From an uncultured Lachnospiraceae bacterium (GTDB taxonomy: Bacteria > Bacillota > Clostridia > Lachnospirales > Lachnospiraceae): a stretch of DNA of 5,616 nucleotides. Under the pieces are notes generated by a model. That model was not told the DNA's origin. It did not search any database and saw nothing but the letters and a program-made list of their open reading frames with translations. The translations under genes and the position numbers were made by a program. The DNA lies in the NCBI GenBank assembly GCA_947174725.1, contig CAMWKA010000142.1:1-5616 (forward strand), in the 5' to 3' direction. The stretch's first letter is position 1. Every line of letters begins with the position of its first letter. Shown piece after piece: positions 4,284 through 5,616 of the stretch.

Positions 4284-5616
4284 CTATGTCATATCCTCGA
4301 TATCATCCTCTTTGATACAGATGATCGGGCGGATTCCCATGCCTTTATTCAGTCTCCACTCATCCAGCTTATTATTGATCATGGCATGCCCTTCGAAGCC
4401 TTCCTGACAGATATAAGAATCGTCCTCATCCACATGTCCCCGCGAGCGGAGACCATAACTATTCTGCAGAAATACCCCGTCCGCCATCGCCGCAACATAC
4501 TGTGAACACGGTGCTTCATCCAAGGAACGTTTTTCTCTGGCTATCCCACGCTGCAAGGAAATATCCTTATCAAATCCATATCTGATCTCTTCAATGGAAG
4601 GAATATAAACCTTGTCATAGGTAATCTTATCCGAAAGAGCGGATACCGGCGTATTGATCCCTGTCACCTGCAGCATCTGCCGTTCCATGTCCTTAAACGC
4701 GCGTCGCACAAAGACGCTGTTCAACCATTCCCGGATCTTGCTTTTTTCCCAGCAAATACCCTTCCGCACCCTGGAAACCTCCTTATCAGACATTTTCAAA
4801 TATTTCACATTGTCATAAGGCTGAAAATCAATAATATATTCGGACTGTAATGTCACCCTGTCTTTTCTCTGCTGTACGATCTTCCAAGGCAGAAGATTAA
4901 ATTTAAAATAACGATATCCGATAAGTTCCTGCTCCAGCTTCGGTTTCATCACACTGCTGAGCAGATCTTTTTCCTGTGTATGCTGCCGATAGACCGGCAT
5001 ACGCAGATATTTTTCCCCGTTTACAACCGCCACCTGATCCTGATTATATTCCGCGTATACGATATCGGAATTCAGCTGCGCGCCGACGATCTCATTCATC
5101 GGATACTCGCCAAACCAAATCCGCCCCGTCCTGTCCTTTAAGATCTTTGCCGTTTCTTCTACCACTTTTGCGCCGGGGGCATTTTTTTCATCAGGATAAA
5201 AACCATAAAGATCTTTATACAATTCGTCTATACTCTGTTGCCGATCCTTGGCATTCATGGAAAGTCCCTTCATGATGCCTGCCGCAACTTTTTTATCAAT
5301 GTTGATATTGTACTGCGCAATATCAATCAGTTCATCTTTTTCATTGCGCTCATAGGATGCCTGCGGAACTTCGCTGGTCATAATACAGTAAAGGGTTGCA
5401 CAGATACCATAGATATCGGTCCATGGACCCTGTTCCGAAAGCTTGCTGAGCATCTGCTCCAACGGGGCAAATCCCCATTTTCCTAAAAATACCTGCTGAT
5501 TGTTCAGTCCGACTTTTTTAGAACCGCCAAAGTCGATCAATTTCATACTGCCGTCTTCATCCATCATGATATTATCCGGACTGATGTCCCAATGGATCCA
5601 ACCGGCCTTATGAAGC
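4284..5616 (-). CDS. Hanks-type Ser/Thr kinase-like protein with C-terminal DUF6273-like domain, cut by the right edge
   Basis: The frame is open from the edge (first full codon at 5615) to a TAG at 4284, giving 443 visible residues. The start lies outside; an internal ATG at 5567 falls within the kinase fold and is not a real start. The visible kinase part covers residues 1-140: catalytic loop HWDISPDN (8-15), DFG (28-30), an APE-like FAPLEQ (49-54), GPWTDIYG (63-70) with its structural aspartate, and the late arginine in KDR (125). The nucleotide-binding lobe is off the edge. The usual HRD is HWD here and APE is APL, while the catalytic Asp, Asn and DFG Asp are kept. From about residue 166 to the end the protein resembles DUF6273: WFGEYP, YFKFNLLPWKIV, CWEKSKIREWLNSVF, VYIPSIEEI, YGLRSRG and MGIRPIICI. 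The function of that domain is unknown; it may sense or bind something. No transmembrane segment is visible. The gene precedes a phosphatase gene. Confidence 0.9.
   Translation of the reverse strand, partial: LHKAGWIHWDISPDNIMMDEDGSMKLIDFGGSKKVGLNNQQVFLGKWGFAPLEQMLSKLSEQGPWTDIYGICATLYCIMTSEVPQASYERNEKDELIDIAQYNINIDKKVAAGIMKGLSMNAKDRQQSIDELYKDLYGFYPDEKNAPGAKVVEETAKILKDRTGRIWFGEYPMNEIVGAQLNSDIVYAEYNQDQVAVVNGEKYLRMPVYRQHTQEKDLLSSVMKPKLEQELIGYRYFKFNLLPWKIVQQRKDRVTLQSEYIIDFQPYDNVKYLKMSDKEVSRVRKGICWEKSKIREWLNSVFVRRAFKDMERQMLQVTGINTPVSALSDKITYDKVYIPSIEEIRYGFDKDISLQRGIAREKRSLDEAPCSQYVAAMADGVFLQNSYGLRSRGHVDEDDSYICQEGFEGHAMINNKLDEWRLNKGMGIRPIICIKEDDIEDMT

Overview
The window looks like chromosomal DNA of an anaerobic, endospore-forming Clostridia member, most likely Lachnospiraceae-like. 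The evidence is an alpha/beta-type small acid-soluble spore protein with a sigma-G-like promoter, a Hanks-type kinase fused to a DUF6273-like domain, a clostridial-type NMT1/SsuA-family transporter, strong GGAGG ribosome binding sites and AT-rich intergenic DNA. The assignment rests on protein character only. Every supported gene lies on the minus strand, so transcription runs from right to left.

In transcription order (right to left): (1) positions 5616-4284 hold a Ser/Thr kinase-like protein, cut by the right edge inside its catalytic domain, with a long C-terminal DUF6273-like domain. (2) Positions 4195-3404 hold a PPP/ApaH-type metallophosphoesterase. It lies 88 bp downstream of the kinase with no terminator between them, so the two are probably co-transcribed and may form a phosphorylation/dephosphorylation pair. 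(3) Positions 3307-2963 hold a short bactofilin-family polymer-forming protein. (4) Positions 2845-2645 hold the spore protein gene, driven by a candidate sigma-G promoter just beyond the bactofilin stop codon and followed by two tandem 19-bp self-complementary AT-rich repeats. (5) Positions 2516-2231 hold a vegetative-type promoter and a leader of about 250 nt, with a 9-bp hairpin, a 10-nt direct repeat, mutually exclusive helices and a clear intrinsic terminator ahead of the next gene. This layout suggests regulation by premature termination, but I could not match it to a known riboswitch class. (6) Positions 2230-1205 hold a substrate-binding lipoprotein. (7) Positions 1169-1 hold an SsuC/TauC-like permease fused in frame to an ABC ATPase, cut by the left edge.

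The last two genes form one importer operon: the lipoprotein captures a small molecule of unknown identity, and the fused protein supplies both the channel and the motor. The most noteworthy points are the fused permease-ATPase, the unidentified terminator-controlled leader, the kinase with HWD in place of HRD paired with a phosphatase, and the tandem palindromic repeats after the spore gene.
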